A DNA stretch of 64,000 nucleotides. Origin: Pseudomonas sp. DTU12.3. GTDB lineage: Bacteria > Pseudomonadota > Gammaproteobacteria > Pseudomonadales > Pseudomonadaceae. The translations under genes and the position numbers were made by a program. Each line of letters starts with the position of its first letter. The first letter of the stretch is position 1. Of this stretch, positions 17,731-25,528 are shown piece after piece. Location: positions 4,485,001-4,549,000 of the forward strand of contig NZ_CP027218.1 in assembly GCF_004124275.1 (NCBI RefSeq). Reading direction: 5' to 3'. The notes beneath the pieces are model-generated. The model searched no databases. It had not been told where the DNA came from and was given only the letters and a program-made list of their open reading frames with translations.

Positions 17731-18345
17731 TCAGGAGAGCCAGGGATTGTCGGCCAGATGTTGGCGTTCGAAGGCTTTGATCTGTTCGCGCCGTTGCAAG
17801 GTGCTGCCGATCGCATCCAGACCGAGCAGCAAGGCAGTTTTACGCAGCGTATCGATCTCGAACTCAATGATAGAGCCGTCCGCCAGAGCAATCTGCTGCG
17901 CCTCCAGATCAAGGCTGATCCGCGCACTTTCAGGCTGACCAACCCACTGCCCGAGCCGTTGCACCTGCGCTTCTTCCAGCGTGATCAACAACACGCCGTT
18001 GCGCTGGCAGTTGTCGAAAAAGATCCCGGCGAAGCTGCTGCCGATCAGCGCGCGAATGCCCATCTGCTGCAAGCCCCATACAGCGTGCTCACGGCTGGAA
18101 CCACAACCGAAGTTAGGCCCGACGACGAGGAAACTTGCGCCCTGCCACGCAGGCTGATTGAGCACGAAATCAGGGTTGGGCGTGCCGTCGGGCAAAAACC
18201 GCAGATCGAAAAACAGGCCGCGATCCAGGCCCTGGCGATCGATGCCTTTGAGAAACTGCTTGGGCATGATCACGTCGGTGTCGACGTTGGCCGCGAGCAA
18301 CGGCGCGGCCTGGCCGCTGACCTGAGTGAAGGGTTGCAGGCTCAT
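17731..18345 (-). CDS. leuD: 3-isopropylmalate dehydratase small subunit (LeuD family)
   Basis: A 204-residue swivelling-domain subunit that completes the active site of a LeuC-type hydro-lyase. NVDTDVIMPKQFLKGIDRQGLDRGLFFD near the N terminus and NFGCGSSREHAVWGL (about 73-87) are the conserved substrate-binding motifs. The start overlaps the leuC stop by four bases (ATGA), so the two are translationally coupled. Expected with LeuC to isomerise 2- and 3-isopropylmalate or a related 2-alkylmalate. No leuB follows; downstream is only a REP pair. Confidence 0.88.
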   Translation of the reverse strand: MSLQPFTQVSGQAAPLLAANVDTDVIMPKQFLKGIDRQGLDRGLFFDLRFLPDGTPNPDFVLNQPAWQGASFLVVGPNFGCGSSREHAVWGLQQMGIRALIGSSFAGIFFDNCQRNGVLLITLEEAQVQRLGQWVGQPESARISLDLEAQQIALADGSIIEFEIDTLRKTALLLGLDAIGSTLQRREQIKAFERQHLADNPWLS

Positions 18346-19760
18346 GGGCGTTCTCCAAAATGGCGGATGTCAGTGAGTCGGCCACTGATCGCGGCCGCGG
18401 CAACCATCGCCGGACTCATCAGATGGGTGCGCGCGCCGGCGCCCTGCCGACCTTCGAAATTGCGGTTGGTGCTGGACGCGCAGCGGTCGCCGGGGGCCAG
18501 CACGTCGTCGTTCATCGCCAGGCACATCGAGCAACCCGACTGCCGCCACTCAAAACCGGCGTCGATAAAGATCTGCGCCAGCCCTTCAGCCTCGGCCTGC
18601 GCGCGCACTTCGCTGGAACCCGGGACGATCATCGCTCGCACATGCGCAGCCACCTGCTGGCCACGCACGACGCTGGCGGCGTCGCGCAAGTCTTCGATTC
18701 GCGCATTGGTGCAGGAGCCGATAAACGCATGGCTGATGACGATATCGCTAAGTGCCATGCCCGCTTCGAGGCCCATGTAATTGAGCGCGCGGCGCATGTC
18801 CTGACGCAGGATCGGGTCGCTGACCGCTTGCGGGTCGGGCACTCGCGCGCCAATCGGTGCGGCCTGATCCGGGCTGGTGCCCCAGGTCACCATCGGCTCC
18901 AGCAGGCTGGCGTCGAGATGAATCTCGCGGTCGAACAGTGCGCCGGGATCGCTGCGCAAATCGCGCCATTTTTGCAATCCGCGCTCCCACAACTCACCGG
19001 TGGGCGCACGCGGTTTGCCTTTGAGATAGATGAAAACTTTTTCGTCCGGCGCCATGAACGCGCCGCGCGCACCGGCCTCGACCGCCATGTTGCAAATGGT
19101 CATGCGCGCCTCGACGCTCAGCGCATCAATGGTCGAACCGCAGAACTCGATGGCATAACCGGTGGCGCCGGACGCGCCAATCTGGCCGATCAGCGCCATG
19201 ATCACGTCTTTCGAAGTCAGGCCCGGTGCCAGCTCGCCGGCAACGGTCACGCGCATGCTTTTCAGGCGTTTGTAGACCAGCGTCTGCGAGGCTAGCAAGT
19301 GCTCGATTTCGGAGGTACCGATACCAAAACCGAAGGCGCCAAGTGCGCCGTAAGTGGTGGTGTGGCTGTCACCGGCGGCGATGACCATGCCCGGCAGGAT
19401 GAAGCCCTGTTCCGGGGCAATCACGTGTTCGATGCCCTGGCGTTTGTCGAGGATGTCCAGCAACTCGATGCCGAAGTCGCGGCAATTTTCCGCCAGATAC
19501 GACACTTGACGGGCACCGCCGGCATCCGGCATCGCCGCCACACGCAGCGGTGTGGTCGGGTTGACGTGATCGACCACCGCCAGCGCCGTGCCCGGGCGCC
19601 AGACCTCGCGCCCGGCCGCGCGCAGGCCGCTGAACGCCTGCGGGCTGGTGTATTCGTTGATCACCTGACGATCGATATACAACAGGACATGGCCCTGATC
19701 GTCGAGGCGGCACACCGTGTGCGAATCGATGTGTTTGTCGTAAAGGGTTCTGGGGCTCAT
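18342..19760 (-). CDS. leuC: 3-isopropylmalate dehydratase large subunit (LeuC family)
   Basis: A 472-residue aconitase-family subunit holding a [4Fe-4S] cluster. Cluster ligands are in IGSCTNARIEDL (one Cys) and SGCSMCLAMN (two Cys), and the substrate motif AGDSHTTTYGALGAFGFGIGTSE is intact. The N terminus TLYDKHIDSHTVCRLDDQGHVLLYIDR matches LeuC, but many positions differ from the housekeeping Pseudomonas LeuC as I recall it, and leuB, leuA and asd are not nearby. It may be a second copy working on another alkylmalate such as citramalate or methylmalate. ATG 19760 is preferred to an adjoining TTG. The upstream 60 bases show no clear operator. Confidence 0.85.
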   Translation of the reverse strand: MSPRTLYDKHIDSHTVCRLDDQGHVLLYIDRQVINEYTSPQAFSGLRAAGREVWRPGTALAVVDHVNPTTPLRVAAMPDAGGARQVSYLAENCRDFGIELLDILDKRQGIEHVIAPEQGFILPGMVIAAGDSHTTTYGALGAFGFGIGTSEIEHLLASQTLVYKRLKSMRVTVAGELAPGLTSKDVIMALIGQIGASGATGYAIEFCGSTIDALSVEARMTICNMAVEAGARGAFMAPDEKVFIYLKGKPRAPTGELWERGLQKWRDLRSDPGALFDREIHLDASLLEPMVTWGTSPDQAAPIGARVPDPQAVSDPILRQDMRRALNYMGLEAGMALSDIVISHAFIGSCTNARIEDLRDAASVVRGQQVAAHVRAMIVPGSSEVRAQAEAEGLAQIFIDAGFEWRQSGCSMCLAMNDDVLAPGDRCASSTNRNFEGRQGAGARTHLMSPAMVAAAAISGRLTDIRHFGERP

Positions 19761-19870
19761 CAAGCACTACTCAGGCAATCACTGGTGATTTCCATCATAG
19801 GCAGCGGCCCGCCGCCATCAATTGGCAGAGAGTGATGGCATCCTCCATGAATCGTGTTCGATCCGAAGAC

Positions 19871-19962
19871 CGGTAGGAGCTGCGGCACGCTGCGATCTTT
19901 TGATCTTGTTCTGAAGATCAAAAGATCGCAGCCTCGTTTTACTCGTCAGCTCCTACAGGGGC
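19871..19962. repeat. Degenerate paired REP element (family A)
   Basis: A left arm GTAGGAGCTGCGGCACGCTGCGATC and an inverted right arm whose middle is altered (GATCGCAGCCTCGTTTTACTCGTCAGCTCCTAC). It is an eroded copy in the 414-base gap between leuC and fpvG. The rest of that gap holds a G-rich stretch (about 19965-20010) and the fpvG leader. Confidence 0.83.
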
Positions 19963-20174
19963 ATTGGGGTGGGGGATTGAGGGGGGAGAGTTGGCGGTGA
20001 GGGAAGTGCGAAACATTTACTTTCATATCCCTTATCGGGATTCGTCACGCTCATCCGTCTTATAGAGATGCGGGCTGGTCGCGTAGGCAACAGCCACGAC
20101 CAGACCTTCCAGGGATACATGGACTGCGAAGCCCGTAGTCACGCTCCCTTCCATCGAAATCAAGACGCGCAATC

Positions 20175-21377
20175 ATGTCGAAGAAGTCCCGCTCCAAACT
20201 GTGGTTCCTGGTACATAGCTGGCTCGCGTTACCGATCTGGTTTTTTGTCCTGATCGTCTGTGTCACCGGCACTCTGGCGGTGGTCAGCCAGGAAATCGTC
20301 TGGCTGGCCAACCCGCAGATGCGCGCCAGCCAGCCCACCGATGACGCGCCCCTGCTCAGCTATGACGAGATTCTCGCCGCGATCAAAAAGGCCGAGCCGC
20401 AGACGCTGGTCGAAAGCATCAGCCGACCGGATGAAGCGCATTTTGCCCTCGATGTCGAAGTGAGTTACCCGGACGGGCGCTCGCTGACCGTCTACGTCAA
20501 CCCCTACACCGGCGCCATCCAGGGCACCGCCCCCGAATTCAATTTCAAGGCCTTCACCCGCGCCTTGCATGGCTGGTGGCTGGTGCCGTTTACCAATGGC
20601 TACAGCTGGGGCTGGTATCTGGTGTCGTTCCTCGGCTTGCCGATGCTCGTCTCGCTGGTCACCGGCCTGGTGGTTTACAAGCGTTTCTGGAAAGGCTTTC
20701 TGCGTCCGACCCTGCGCATTCGCCACGGCGCACGGATTTTCTGGGGCGACTTCCATCGCCTGAGCGGCATCTGGTCGATCTGGTTTATCGCGGTGATTTC
20801 CATCACCGGCACCTGGTTCCTGATTCAGGCACTGCTCTCGGACAACCATATTTCCTGGTCCAGCGAGCCGATCATTCCGGCGCTCGCCCGTGAAAGCGTG
20901 CCGGTGTCGAGCGATGCCGCGCCACCGGCGAAGATCAGCCTGGCGCGCGCCATCGAAATCACCGAACAGAAGATCCCCGGCCTCGAAGTCAGTTTCGTCA
21001 GCATGCCGGGCAACGCCTACAGCCATTTGAGCCTTGGCGGACGTGGCTGGTATCCGTTGATGTTCCAGACGGCGACGCTCAATCCGTATAACGGCGACCT
21101 GGCGGCGACTCGCCTGCTTTCCGATCGCAACTCGCTGGAGTTCGTCACCGAATCCATGCGCCCGTTGCACACCGGTGACTTTGGCGGTTTGTGGATCAAG
21201 CTGATCTGGTTCTTCTTCGGCCTGCTGCTGAGCATGATGGTGCTCAGCGGTCTGTTGATCTGGACCAAGCGCACCGCGCTGGCCACCGCCAACGCCCTTA
21301 AACGCGAAAGCAAGAAAGCCCGCAGCGCCGCCATGCAGCCCGCGACCACCCGCGAGACTTCGGAGGCCAGCCTGTGA
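20175..21377 (+). CDS. fpvG: Inner-membrane ferri-pyoverdine iron reductase FpvG (PepSY-TM family)
   Basis: A 400-residue membrane protein with four main hydrophobic segments (about 12-34, 140-165, 200-220 and 340-365) and PepSY-associated periplasmic regions. Conserved histidines occur in LVHSWLALP, ALHGWWLVP, FHRLSGIWSIWF and PLHTGDFGG, as in PepSY-TM proteins that pass electrons or bind haem. In P. aeruginosa FpvG reduces iron on ferri-pyoverdine in the periplasm. The eight-gene order that follows here matches P. aeruginosa fpvGHJKCDEF, which is why the name is given. First gene of the operon; GTGA overlaps the start of fpvH. Confidence 0.85.
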   Translation: MSKKSRSKLWFLVHSWLALPIWFFVLIVCVTGTLAVVSQEIVWLANPQMRASQPTDDAPLLSYDEILAAIKKAEPQTLVESISRPDEAHFALDVEVSYPDGRSLTVYVNPYTGAIQGTAPEFNFKAFTRALHGWWLVPFTNGYSWGWYLVSFLGLPMLVSLVTGLVVYKRFWKGFLRPTLRIRHGARIFWGDFHRLSGIWSIWFIAVISITGTWFLIQALLSDNHISWSSEPIIPALARESVPVSSDAAPPAKISLARAIEITEQKIPGLEVSFVSMPGNAYSHLSLGGRGWYPLMFQTATLNPYNGDLAATRLLSDRNSLEFVTESMRPLHTGDFGGLWIKLIWFFFGLLLSMMVLSGLLIWTKRTALATANALKRESKKARSAAMQPATTRETSEASL

Positions 21378-21913
21378 GCCAGACGACGAGCATTGCCCAA
21401 CCTTCACGCCTGAGCCGCTTCTGGCACAAATGGCGCTTCCACATCAACGTACTGCTACTGCTGATTCCGCTGGGTTTCATGCCGAAATACTTTGCCGACG
21501 TCGCGTTGTTCCGTGGCGACAGCGGCCTTGGCGAACGCGAGATCGGTGAAGTCCAGGTCGGCCCGTGGAGCCTGCGCCTGGCCGAGCTGCGCAACGAAGC
21601 GCCGCTCAATGGTCCCGCCGGTTTCATGAAGGACTTCAACGCTGCCTTGTGTGATGCCTGTATCGAACAGGTCAAGGCGACTTACCTGCGCATCGGCAAA
21701 CCCCGCAGCCTGCGCGCCGCCGGGGTGATTTTCTTCGGTACGCCGTACCGCATGGGCACGCAATTGCTGATCCCGGAAAAGACCAAAACCGACGCCGAAC
21801 TGTGGATCACCATGGAAGGCTGGGACGGCAACATGCATCAGGCCTCGATTCCCCTGAGCCAGGCCTCCCCCGCCACGATCGCCTGGCTGAACAAACAAGG
21901 AGCCAAACCATGA
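21374..21913 (+). CDS. fpvH: FpvH, single-pass membrane accessory of the ferri-pyoverdine reductase
   Basis: A 179-residue protein with one transmembrane helix near the N terminus (INVLLLLIPLGFMPKYFA, about 24-42) and a periplasmic domain containing CDAC (about 91-94), a possible metal or redox site. GTG start overlapping the fpvG stop by four bases. The family is known only from siderophore-iron reduction loci beside PepSY membrane proteins. In P. aeruginosa the FpvH, FpvJ and FpvK proteins help FpvG. Identification rests mainly on position and architecture. Confidence 0.78.
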   Translation: MSQTTSIAQPSRLSRFWHKWRFHINVLLLLIPLGFMPKYFADVALFRGDSGLGEREIGEVQVGPWSLRLAELRNEAPLNGPAGFMKDFNAALCDACIEQVKATYLRIGKPRSLRAAGVIFFGTPYRMGTQLLIPEKTKTDAELWITMEGWDGNMHQASIPLSQASPATIAWLNKQGAKP

Positions 21914-22251
21914 GCCACACCAAACGCCCTTCCCGCCTGGGGCTGAGTACTGCGCTGCTGGTGCTGTGCACTGGTTTCAGCGCCAGCGCCCTCGCGCACA
22001 ACCCGATGTGCGAATGCAAAGCCGTCGATGCCGAGCAGATCAAATGCACCGGTGGTTTCTCCGACGGCAGCGGTGCCCCGGGAGTGACCCTCGATGTGAT
22101 CGGCTACGACGAAACGATTCTGTTGCCGGGCAAGCTCGGCAGCGATTCGACCCTGACCTTCAAGAAGCCCGGCGCCGAGTTCTATGTATTGTTCGACGCC
22201 GGCCCGGGCCACGTCGTGGAAATCGATCAAGCGGATATCGAGACCCCATGA
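21910..22251 (+). CDS. fpvJ: FpvJ, small periplasmic protein of the ferri-pyoverdine reduction complex
   Basis: A 113-residue protein with a Sec signal peptide ending ASALA-HNPM. The mature N terminus carries HNPMCECKAVDAEQIKCTGG with a CxC pair, a third Cys and a His, which could bind a metal ion. The remaining part is predicted beta-rich. ATGA overlaps with both neighbours. The position third in the operon matches P. aeruginosa fpvJ. Confidence 0.77.
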   Translation: MSHTKRPSRLGLSTALLVLCTGFSASALAHNPMCECKAVDAEQIKCTGGFSDGSGAPGVTLDVIGYDETILLPGKLGSDSTLTFKKPGAEFYVLFDAGPGHVVEIDQADIETP

Positions 22252-22823
22252 GTACGCCCACCACACAAATCGTGCGCCCGGCGGGTGCCGGCCATGAAAC
22301 CCTCAATGTGCTGCTGTTGTGCCTGCTGATCCTGGCAATTGCCGGTTCCGTGGTGGCGTGGCGCGGCGTATCGCATGAACCGGAGCCGGTCGCCAGCAAC
22401 CAGCTCGACGCCCGTCGTGACCTCAGCGCCGCCGAGCAAGGCATCTATGCCGACCTGCGGGTCACCCTCGACGAAATCCACTTGCTGCGCGAAGAGCAGA
22501 AAGCCCTGCCGACCCCGCAAAACCTCGCGGACGAAGGTTTCGCACCGTTTGCCCAGGACGCCAGTTCGGTCAGCCGTGGCGGGCATGTCTGGCAAATGCT
22601 CGCAGGCACTGCCTATTACGGGCACAGCCAGACGCCCGCCGTCGCCGGTTCGTTTCTGATGCGCGTCAGCGCCGACGACAAGGCTGCGCCGGACATCTGG
22701 CTCAGCCGCGATGCCGACCTCAAGCCGGCTGCCGATCTGTCGGATGCCGCACTGTCCGCTGCCGGCTGGAAACAAATCGTCGCGCAATACGATGCCGGGG
22801 TTACCCGCGAACATCGTCATTGA
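22248..22823 (+). CDS. fpvK: FpvK, single-pass membrane protein of the ferri-pyoverdine reduction complex
   Basis: A 191-residue protein with one N-terminal membrane helix (VLLLCLLILAIAGSVVAWRG, about 19-38), so the rest is periplasmic. It contains a helical stretch rich in charged residues (RDLSAAEQGIYADLRVTLDEIHLLREEQ), and FAQDASSVSRGGHVWQMLAGTAYYG in the middle. It belongs to an uncharacterised DUF family found beside PepSY reductases and ZnuA-like binding proteins. Start overlaps the fpvJ stop by ATGA. Confidence 0.76.
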   Translation: MSTPTTQIVRPAGAGHETLNVLLLCLLILAIAGSVVAWRGVSHEPEPVASNQLDARRDLSAAEQGIYADLRVTLDEIHLLREEQKALPTPQNLADEGFAPFAQDASSVSRGGHVWQMLAGTAYYGHSQTPAVAGSFLMRVSADDKAAPDIWLSRDADLKPAADLSDAALSAAGWKQIVAQYDAGVTREHRH

Positions 22824-22857
22824 ACCCTCGCCCCATTCGAGAGAAGACCGCTTGCCC

Positions 22858-23787
22858 ATGTCTATTTCATCGCCTCGCCGTCCCTTGCTGCGCCTGTTTC
22901 TAGTCGGCCTTTGCGCCTGCCTGCTGAGCCCGCTGGCCAGTGCCGATCCGGCCAAACGCCTGCGCATCGGCATCACCCTGCACCCTTATTACAGCTACGT
23001 GGCCAACATCGTCGGCGACAAGGCCGACGTCGTGCCGCTGATTCCCGCCGGCTTCAACCCGCACGCCTACGAGCCTCGGGCCGAGGACATCAAGCGCATC
23101 AGCGGGCTGGACGTGATCGTGCTGAATGGTGTCGGCCATGACGATTTCGCCGACCGCATGATCGCCGCCAGCGAAACGCCGAACATCAAGACCATCGAAG
23201 CCAACGAGAACGTGCCGCTGCTGGCCGCCACCGGGGTCGCCGCGCGCGGTGCCGGCAAAGTGGTCAACCCGCACACGTTCCTGTCGATCAGCGCCTCGAT
23301 CGCGCAGGTCAACAATATCGCCCGCGAGCTGGGCAAACTCGACCCGGACAACGCCAGGACCTACACGCAGAACGCCCGCGCCTACGGCAAACGCCTGCGG
23401 CAGATGCGGGCCGACGCCTTGGCCAAACTGACCCAGGCGCCGAATGCCGAACTGCGCGTGGCCACGGTTCACGCAGCGTATGACTATCTGCTGCGCGAAT
23501 TCGGCCTGGAAGTGACGGCAGTGGTCGAGCCGGCACACGGTATCGAGCCAAGCCCGAGCCAGTTGAAAAAGACCATCGATCAACTGCGCGAGCTGGATGT
23601 GAAAGTGATCTTCTCGGAGATGGATTTCCCCTCCACGTATGTCGAAACCATCCAGCGTGAGTCCGGCGTCAAGCTCTACCCGCTGTCGCACATTTCCTAT
23701 GGCGAATACACCGCCGACAAATATGAAAAGGAAATGACCGGCAACCTCAATACCGTGGTGCGGGCGATTCAGGAGTCGGGCGCATGA
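22858..23787 (+). CDS. fpvC: FpvC, periplasmic metal-binding protein (ZnuA/cluster A-I family)
   Basis: A 309-residue protein with a signal peptide (LRLFLVGLCACLLSPLASA) and the cluster 9 metal-binding fold. Metal-ligand candidates are His in ITLHPYYSYV, His in GFNPHAYEP, and the late His, Glu and Asp in HAAYDYLLREFGLEVTAVVEPAHG and FSEMDFPS. There is no His-rich loop like that of ZnuA. With FpvF it is thought to receive iron released from pyoverdine and pass it to FpvDE. ATG 22858 lies 34 bases after fpvK. Its stop overlaps the fpvD start (ATGA). Confidence 0.83.
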   Translation: MSISSPRRPLLRLFLVGLCACLLSPLASADPAKRLRIGITLHPYYSYVANIVGDKADVVPLIPAGFNPHAYEPRAEDIKRISGLDVIVLNGVGHDDFADRMIAASETPNIKTIEANENVPLLAATGVAARGAGKVVNPHTFLSISASIAQVNNIARELGKLDPDNARTYTQNARAYGKRLRQMRADALAKLTQAPNAELRVATVHAAYDYLLREFGLEVTAVVEPAHGIEPSPSQLKKTIDQLRELDVKVIFSEMDFPSTYVETIQRESGVKLYPLSHISYGEYTADKYEKEMTGNLNTVVRAIQESGA

Positions 23788-24629
23788 CCTCAAAAGAAAC
23801 GATCTCGGACGAACTCCAATCCCCTGTGGGAGCGGGCTTGCTCGCGAATGCGGTGAGTCATTCTCCTCAAGTAGCGCCTGACACGACGCCTTCGCGAGCA
23901 AGCCCGCTCCCACAGGTTTCGGGGCCGACTTTGGATTTTTCGGAGGTTTGTCTGACCCTGGGCCGCACGACGATTCTCGACAAAGTCACTTTCCAGGTGC
24001 GGCCCGGCAGCGTGCATGCGCTGGTCGGCCCGAACGGTGGCGGCAAGAGTTCGCTGATCAAGACGCTGCTCGGGCAGATGCCGCATCAGGGCCAGCTCAG
24101 CCTGCAATGGCCCGGCGCCCCCGGCACCATCGGTTATGTGCCGCAGGCGCTGGAGTTCGATCGTGGTTTACCGATGACCGTCGACGATTTCATGGCCGCG
24201 ATGTGCCAGCGCCGTCCGGCGTTTCTCGGCTTGAGCAAACACTACGCCGGCGCCATCGGCGAAGCGCTGGAGCGCGTCGGCATGCAGGACAAGCGCAAGC
24301 GCCGCATGGGCGCGCTGTCGGGCGGTGAACGGCAGCGGGTGCTCCTCGCGCAAGGGCTGATTCCGGCGCCGCAACTGCTGGTGCTCGACGAACCGATGTC
24401 GGCCCTCGACGAAGCCGGGATTCAAGTCTTTGAACGACTGCTGAATGACTGGCGCGCAGCGGGCATTACCGTGCTGTGGATCGAACACGATCTGGAAGCC
24501 GTCGGGCGTCTGGCCAATCACGTCACCGGTCTCAACCGTCGCGTGCTGTTCGATGCCACGCCGCAACAGGCGCTGACCCCGGAACGCCTGCTGACCTTGT
24601 TCTCGACCCATCCGCGGAGCGCTGTCTGA
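23784..24629 (+). CDS. fpvD: FpvD, ABC transporter ATPase, with a REP pair translated near the N terminus
   Basis: A 281-residue ATPase with Walker A GPNGGGKSS, Q-loop region YVPQALEF, signature LSGGERQRVLLAQG, Walker B LLVLDEPMSALD and switch His in WIEHDLE. Pairs with FpvE to import iron released from pyoverdine. The domain proper starts at about residue 49 (TLDFSEVCLTLGRTTI). Residues about 13-45 (SPVGAGLLANAV ... SRASPLPQV) are a translated REP pair (23821-23916) that keeps the frame. Such a long N-terminal extension is abnormal for this family. An internal TTG at 23931 would bypass it but has no good ribosome-binding site. ATGA overlap with fpvC supports the upstream start. Confidence 0.86.
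   Translation: MTSKETISDELQSPVGAGLLANAVSHSPQVAPDTTPSRASPLPQVSGPTLDFSEVCLTLGRTTILDKVTFQVRPGSVHALVGPNGGGKSSLIKTLLGQMPHQGQLSLQWPGAPGTIGYVPQALEFDRGLPMTVDDFMAAMCQRRPAFLGLSKHYAGAIGEALERVGMQDKRKRRMGALSGGERQRVLLAQGLIPAPQLLVLDEPMSALDEAGIQVFERLLNDWRAAGITVLWIEHDLEAVGRLANHVTGLNRRVLFDATPQQALTPERLLTLFSTHPRSAV
23821..23916. repeat. Paired REP element (family B) inside the fpvD coding sequence
   Basis: CCCTGTGGGAGCGGGCTTGC...GCGAA (23821-23847) and its inverted copy (23891-23916) are separated by 43 bases, all in the open reading frame of fpvD. No stop codon is created. Confidence 0.92.
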
Positions 24630-25528
24630 TGAGTTACGAAGCTTTTCGCCTGATGGTACAGGGCTGGGCCTCCTCTGGTTATCTGCCGGAAGCGCTGGCC
24701 TATGGATTTGTGGTCAACGCGTTGCTCGCCGGCCTGCTGATCGGCCCGGTGCTCGGTGGTCTCGGTACGCTGGTGGTGGTCAAGCGCTTCGCGTTTTTCT
24801 CCGAAGCGGTCGGGCATGCGGCGCTGACCGGCGTGGCCATCGGCATTCTGCTCGGCGAACCCTACACCGGCCCATATGGCAGCCTGTTCGGTTATTGCCT
24901 GCTGTTCGGCATCCTGCTCAATTACCTGCGCAACCGCACTGGTCTGGCGCCGGACACCTTGATCGGCGTGTTCCTGTCGGTGTCGTTGGCATTGGGTGCA
25001 AGCCTGCTGCTGATTCTCGCGGGCAAGATCAACGTGCACATTCTCGAAAACGTGCTGTTCGGCTCGGTGCTCACGGTGAACGGCAATGATCTGGCGGTGC
25101 TGGCGATCGTCGGTTCGCTGGTCATGGCGTTGGCGCTGCCGCTGTACAACCGCATCATGCTCGCCAGTTTCAACCCGCAACTGGCGGCGGTGCGCGGCGT
25201 GGCGGTGAAGACCCTGGATTATCTGTTCGTGATTCTGGTGACGCTGATCACCGTCGCGGCGGTGAAGGTGATTGGGGCAATTCTGGTCGGCGCGCTGCTG
25301 GTGATTCCGGCCGCTGCTGCACGTTTGCTCAGTCAATCGCTCAAGGGCTTTTTCTGGTGTTCGGTGCTGATCGCCACCGTCAGCACGTTGTGCGGAATTC
25401 TCGCGCCCATCGTCTTCGACCTGCCGATCCCGTCCGGCGCCGCGATCATTCTGGTCGCCGGCATCGCCTTCGCCCTCGCCGCCATCGCGCGCGGGGTTGT
25501 CCCGAGTCTGAAAGGGAATCTTGGATAA
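24629..25528 (+). CDS. fpvE: FpvE, ABC transporter membrane permease
   Basis: A 299-residue permease of the ZnuB/MntB (ABC-3) family with eight to nine hydrophobic helices. LLIGPVLGGLGTLVVVKRFAFFSEAVGHAALTGVAIG near the N terminus and VKVIGAILVGALLVIPAAAARLLSQSL near the C terminus are the family signatures. The start codon overlaps the fpvD stop by one base (TGATG). It forms the inner-membrane channel for iron released by the FpvGHJK reductase. Confidence 0.86.
   Translation: MSYEAFRLMVQGWASSGYLPEALAYGFVVNALLAGLLIGPVLGGLGTLVVVKRFAFFSEAVGHAALTGVAIGILLGEPYTGPYGSLFGYCLLFGILLNYLRNRTGLAPDTLIGVFLSVSLALGASLLLILAGKINVHILENVLFGSVLTVNGNDLAVLAIVGSLVMALALPLYNRIMLASFNPQLAAVRGVAVKTLDYLFVILVTLITVAAVKVIGAILVGALLVIPAAAARLLSQSLKGFFWCSVLIATVSTLCGILAPIVFDLPIPSGAAIILVAGIAFALAAIARGVVPSLKGNLG

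Noticed and set aside
20229..21407. Minus-strand open frame of about 390 codons opposite fpvG
   Set aside because: Antisense shadow; fpvG has the expected helices and overlaps its neighbours by design.
23784..24629. fpvD as a pseudogene broken by a REP pair
   Set aside because: The frame is open throughout and every ATPase motif is intact.
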